From: Mugil cephalus
Taxonomy: Eukaryota > Chordata > Actinopteri > Mugiliformes > Mugilidae
Assembly (NCBI RefSeq): GCF_022458985.1
Contig: NC_061781.1
Coordinates: 15,899,501-15,963,500, forward strand
Reading direction: 5' to 3'
Length of the DNA stretch: 64,000 bases
Shown: piece after piece, positions 61,200 through 64,000 of the stretch
Layout of the letters: the number at the start of each line of letters is the position of its first letter
Position numbering within the stretch: the first letter of the stretch is position 1
The notes under the pieces: model-generated
The model's database searches: none
What the model saw: only the letters and a program-made list of their open reading frames with translations
What the model was told of the DNA's origin: nothing
Program-made: the position numbers and the translations under genes

Positions 61200-61421
61200 A
61201 GATCACATGATCGAGGGTGTCCATGTAGCCACCGTTAGCTTGTTAGCTGGTTAGCAGGTTAGCAGCGCTGCCGTCGACCCGCTGGAGTTTACCAGGAAAC
61301 CGCTAAGCGACCTGACGCTGTCTCGGGCTACGCCAAGTCGAGGAGGTGTCAAACTGACGCATAGTACTATTTCCTGGTTTCTTTTTCGATGACTCGACAG
61401 CTATCTGCCCCTATTTCTAAG
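61200..61421 (+). promoter_or_regulatory. rab9a: rab9a promoter region and non-coding exon 1
   Basis: A TTAGC-rich block at about 61232-61266 is followed by a GC-rich leader that ends at donor GTACGT (61422). An upstream ATG at 61389 opens a short upstream ORF that runs to the exon end. The splice acceptor for exon 2 is either CATTAG (62037) or TTTTAAG (62057). Either one closes that upstream frame within a few codons, before the main start. Confidence 0.55.
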
Positions 61422-62057
61422 GTACGTTTCTTGCCCTCTTGAAAAACCGAGCTAGCTAAGGCTAATTTAATGTACAACATTAACTTCACTTAACTCCAGC
61501 TGTGCTGTCTTGTTTTCTCTTTTCATGTTAGCCTAGCTTAATGAGCGACAGACTAGCAGACAGTCCCAAAACTAGGGTTCTTTCCATTTACGCGGTACTG
61601 TGTGTTTCGTATAATATTCCGTACAGTCTAAAGCTAAACATTCACATGTTTCTAATCAGTTTTTGTACCTTTGATGGTAGTGAGTGCTTTGCAGCAATAG
61701 GGTCTCTCTACTGTCACTGCTGCCCTGGACCATCTGTTAATCAGGAAACTGATCCTTTGTCACCGTTTTACAGCTGGTTGAACGTTACCTGCATGGCTGC
61801 TCACATCAACATTAAGCAAATGAGCATGTGACCGAGGACTGGGGTTTTACAGCACATGATCCTGACAAGTAGAGGAGGTTCAAATCAATCCGGGGTAAGA
61901 AAACGACGTTTAAAATGTACATTTAATTGTGCGTCCCTGCAGTAAAATGCAGTGTGATCAATAATTCATATAAAAATGTTATCATGCTGGTGTACAACTC
62001 TTACAAATGTTCTCCACATGTTGCATCCTTCCATTAGGTAAATTATTTTTTTTTAAG
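61422..62057 (+). other. rab9a: rab9a intron 1 (5' UTR intron)
   Basis: The 3' boundary is uncertain by 20 bp (acceptor at 62037 or 62057). No coding exon was recognised. Confidence 0.55.
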
Positions 62058-62080
62058 TGATCGATAAGGAGTGAACAGCC

Positions 62081-62689
62081 ATGACAACAAAGACATCGCT
62101 GCTGAAAGTCATTCTGCTGGGTGACGGTGGCGTTGGGAAGAGCTCCATCATGAACCGTTACGTCACCAACAAGTTTGACGCACACCTGTTCCACACCATC
62201 GGCGTCGAGTTCCTTAACAAGGACCTGGAGGTCGACGGCCGAGAAGTTACCCTGCAGATCTGGGACACCGCCGGCCAGGAGCGCTTCCGCAGCCTGAGGA
62301 CTCCTTTCTATCGAGGCTCTGACTGCTGCTTGCTCACCTTCAGCGTGGATGACAACCAGAGTTTTCTCAACTTAAGTAACTGGAAGAAGGAGTTCATCTA
62401 CTACGCGGATGTCAAGGAGCCGGAGAAGTTCCCGTTTGTAGTCTTGGGCAACAAAGTGGATGTGACGGAGAGGCAGGTGTCTTCTGATGAGGCTCGACAA
62501 TGGTGCCAGGAAAATGGCGACTACCCTTATTACGAGACCAGTGCCAAGGATGCCACCAATGTAGCGGTGGCCTTTGAGGAGGCGGTGCGTAGGGTGTTGG
62601 CAATGGATGAGAGAACGGACCACCTCATCCCCACGGACACAGTCAAGCTCCACAGAAAGCCTCGCTCCGCCACCACTTGCTGTTCATAA
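62081..62689 (+). CDS. rab9a: Ras-related GTPase Rab9A
   Basis: Late-endosomal small GTPase that drives mannose-6-phosphate receptor return to the trans-Golgi. The single coding exon encodes 202 aa (human 201), as in mammals where the coding region is uninterrupted. Seen: P-loop GDGGVGKS (aa 14-21), switch I Thr39, DTAGQE (aa 62-67), NKVD (aa 124-127) and ETSAK (aa 152-156). All GTP-binding motifs are intact. Sequence such as RTPFYRGSDCCLLTFSVDD is identical to human RAB9A, separating it from RAB7. The start has an A at -3 and no competing in-frame ATG. The C terminus is CCS rather than the usual CC, which is odd for a geranylgeranylated Rab. Confidence 0.97.
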   Translation: MTTKTSLLKVILLGDGGVGKSSIMNRYVTNKFDAHLFHTIGVEFLNKDLEVDGREVTLQIWDTAGQERFRSLRTPFYRGSDCCLLTFSVDDNQSFLNLSNWKKEFIYYADVKEPEKFPFVVLGNKVDVTERQVSSDEARQWCQENGDYPYYETSAKDATNVAVAFEEAVRRVLAMDERTDHLIPTDTVKLHRKPRSATTCCS

Positions 62690-64000
62690 CATCCAAGAGT
62701 TGATAACATTACTTCACTATTAGGCCCGTTTAGTTGACGAGGCTGTAGGTGTGCAATGCTGTAATAACATCTTATTTAAACAAATTATGCTACTGGCTTT
62801 GTGATTTGTTACACTGTTGAAGGTTTGATAATGCTAATAGTTGGACTAATGATAAAAAAATATATATATCGAAGAGAAAAACACTAAAATTCATCCCAGC
62901 TGAATAACAACTAAACCTCACTGCACTGAATCCTTTTACTCTGCCACTGTTCAAAAGCCTGGCTTTAAAAGGATTGTGGAAAATGAGACTATTTCCTGGT
63001 GGCCCGAGACTACCGGTTATCAGTGAAATGTTTTCAGGTCTTCTCTCATGGCTCATGGTCTACTCTGTCATAAATGGAACTCCATGACGTGAATTTTAAA
63101 TCTGTGTTTGGATGTATGTGCAACTAACAGTGGGCTTCAAAACTGTGCACAGTGATGACCAGTATATGTAAATAGAAAATAATTGCATAATTACAATTTT
63201 TACCTCTCAGTAGCATTGCTTCTGAGAATTATGAAGTAGCTAAGGCACTACTTTATATAACTAACAACTTGAGGCTTATGATTACTGCACCTTTAGGTTT
63301 GTTTGTGCACACTGCTTTGTGAATGGCTTTGTGCTGGAAGCACTGAGGGATTCGTTCCCTATCACAAAATAAATATTAAACCTTAACATGCATGGGATAT
63401 GGTATATTTAAGTTTCTGGAAATTTTTATATTTTGTAAGCTGTTTTTACCTTGGAAATCACTGAATCCAATCATCAGGAGTGTTTCAAGAATGATGGAGA
63501 AATGAAAAGTGAAAGATCCTTGTTCCTTATTGCTGGGTTTATTGTTTTAAATGATGATTCCTGATTTTAAAAGCACTCTATGAACATTTTTTTACAGTTA
63601 CAGTTGAAAGTCTTCCCCACGGCTTAAAAAAAAAGTAGTGAACCGTTCATTCACCTAAACTACTTCTCATACGTTCATCTATATTCGAAGTTGTACTACT
63701 GTTATGCCAAATGAGAAATAAAAAACCCTGAGAACTGTCTGTAACGCATGATTCATAGTCTGAGGACTGTTGATAAGTCAGTTAATTTTGTAATTAAAAT
63801 GACTCTTCCCATGTAGCCATGCTCTCTACCCACTGCCATGACTATTACAACTGTTGGATGAAGTAAAACATACACCAACACATAAGATTGTGTCCGTTAA
63901 TGTAAATGTTGTATGTATTGTATTTTGGCTAAATAGCCCTTTCTAAGCCTTAATAGTGATATTATAGTAGTCCATCATACAAAAATAGAAAGTACGTCAG
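62690..64000 (+). other. rab9a: rab9a 3' UTR and downstream sequence
   Basis: AATAAA signals lie at 63368-63373 and 63717-63722, so the 3' UTR is probably 0.7-1.05 kb. No start of the next gene (TRAPPC2 in human) is visible before the window ends. Confidence 0.6.
63368..63373 (+). terminator. rab9a: rab9a polyadenylation signal
   Basis: AATAAA in an AT-rich context, about 680 bp after the stop; a second copy is at 63717. Which one is used is not visible in the sequence. Confidence 0.55.

Overview
The window is vertebrate nuclear DNA from a ray-finned fish, most likely a percomorph teleost. The evidence is intron-bearing genes with GT-AG junctions, short introns, teleost-type Tc1 and LINE remnants, and proteins that align residue by residue with remembered human sequences while still being clearly diverged. 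All six recognised genes are on the + strand, in the order FRMPD4, TLR7, TLR8, TMSB4X, EGFL6, RAB9A. That is the order and orientation of human Xp22.2. PRPS2 and TCEANC, which lie between these genes in human, were not found. No database search was possible; identities come from motif and exon-by-exon reading.

Layout. 1-4158: upstream region and 5' leader of frmpd4, with a CA repeat and a CT-rich tract. 4159-27348: frmpd4, a synaptic WW-PDZ-FERM scaffold rebuilt here as 17 coding exons. Exons 1 and 2 sit far upstream of the rest. The last intron ends in two acceptors 5 nt apart that would switch the protein between a short form ending in the PDZ ligand ETTV (1257 aa) and a long form with about 400 more residues (1659 aa). 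27.4-29.2 kb: short intergenic stretch with IRF/ISRE-like sites. 29181-32591 and 33204-37382: tlr7 and tlr8, a tandem pair of endosomal nucleic-acid receptors, each with one very short first coding exon and one large exon. 38.3-39.65 kb: tmsb4x (beta-thymosin) with promoter, non-coding exon 1 and two coding exons. 39.7-51.9 kb: about 12 kb without a recognisable gene, holding a LINE 3' fragment, a Tc1 remnant and microsatellites. 51917-59122: egfl6 in 12 exons (EGF repeats, RGD-containing acidic linker, MAM domain). 61.1-63.7 kb: rab9a, with a non-coding first exon and an intronless coding region.

Function. The genes are linked by ancestry rather than as a pathway. TLR7 and TLR8 are the functional pair (ssRNA sensing in endosomes). 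RAB9A acts in late-endosome-to-Golgi transport. FRMPD4 (Preso) organises postsynaptic receptors, EGFL6 is a secreted matrix protein, and thymosin beta sequesters G-actin. The most informative new observations are the tandem-acceptor switch at the frmpd4 C terminus, the weak donor plus intronic polyadenylation signal after exon 15, the ATG|GT start exon proposed for tlr8, the atypical Rab9a tail, and a 330-codon antisense frame over the frmpd4 leader.
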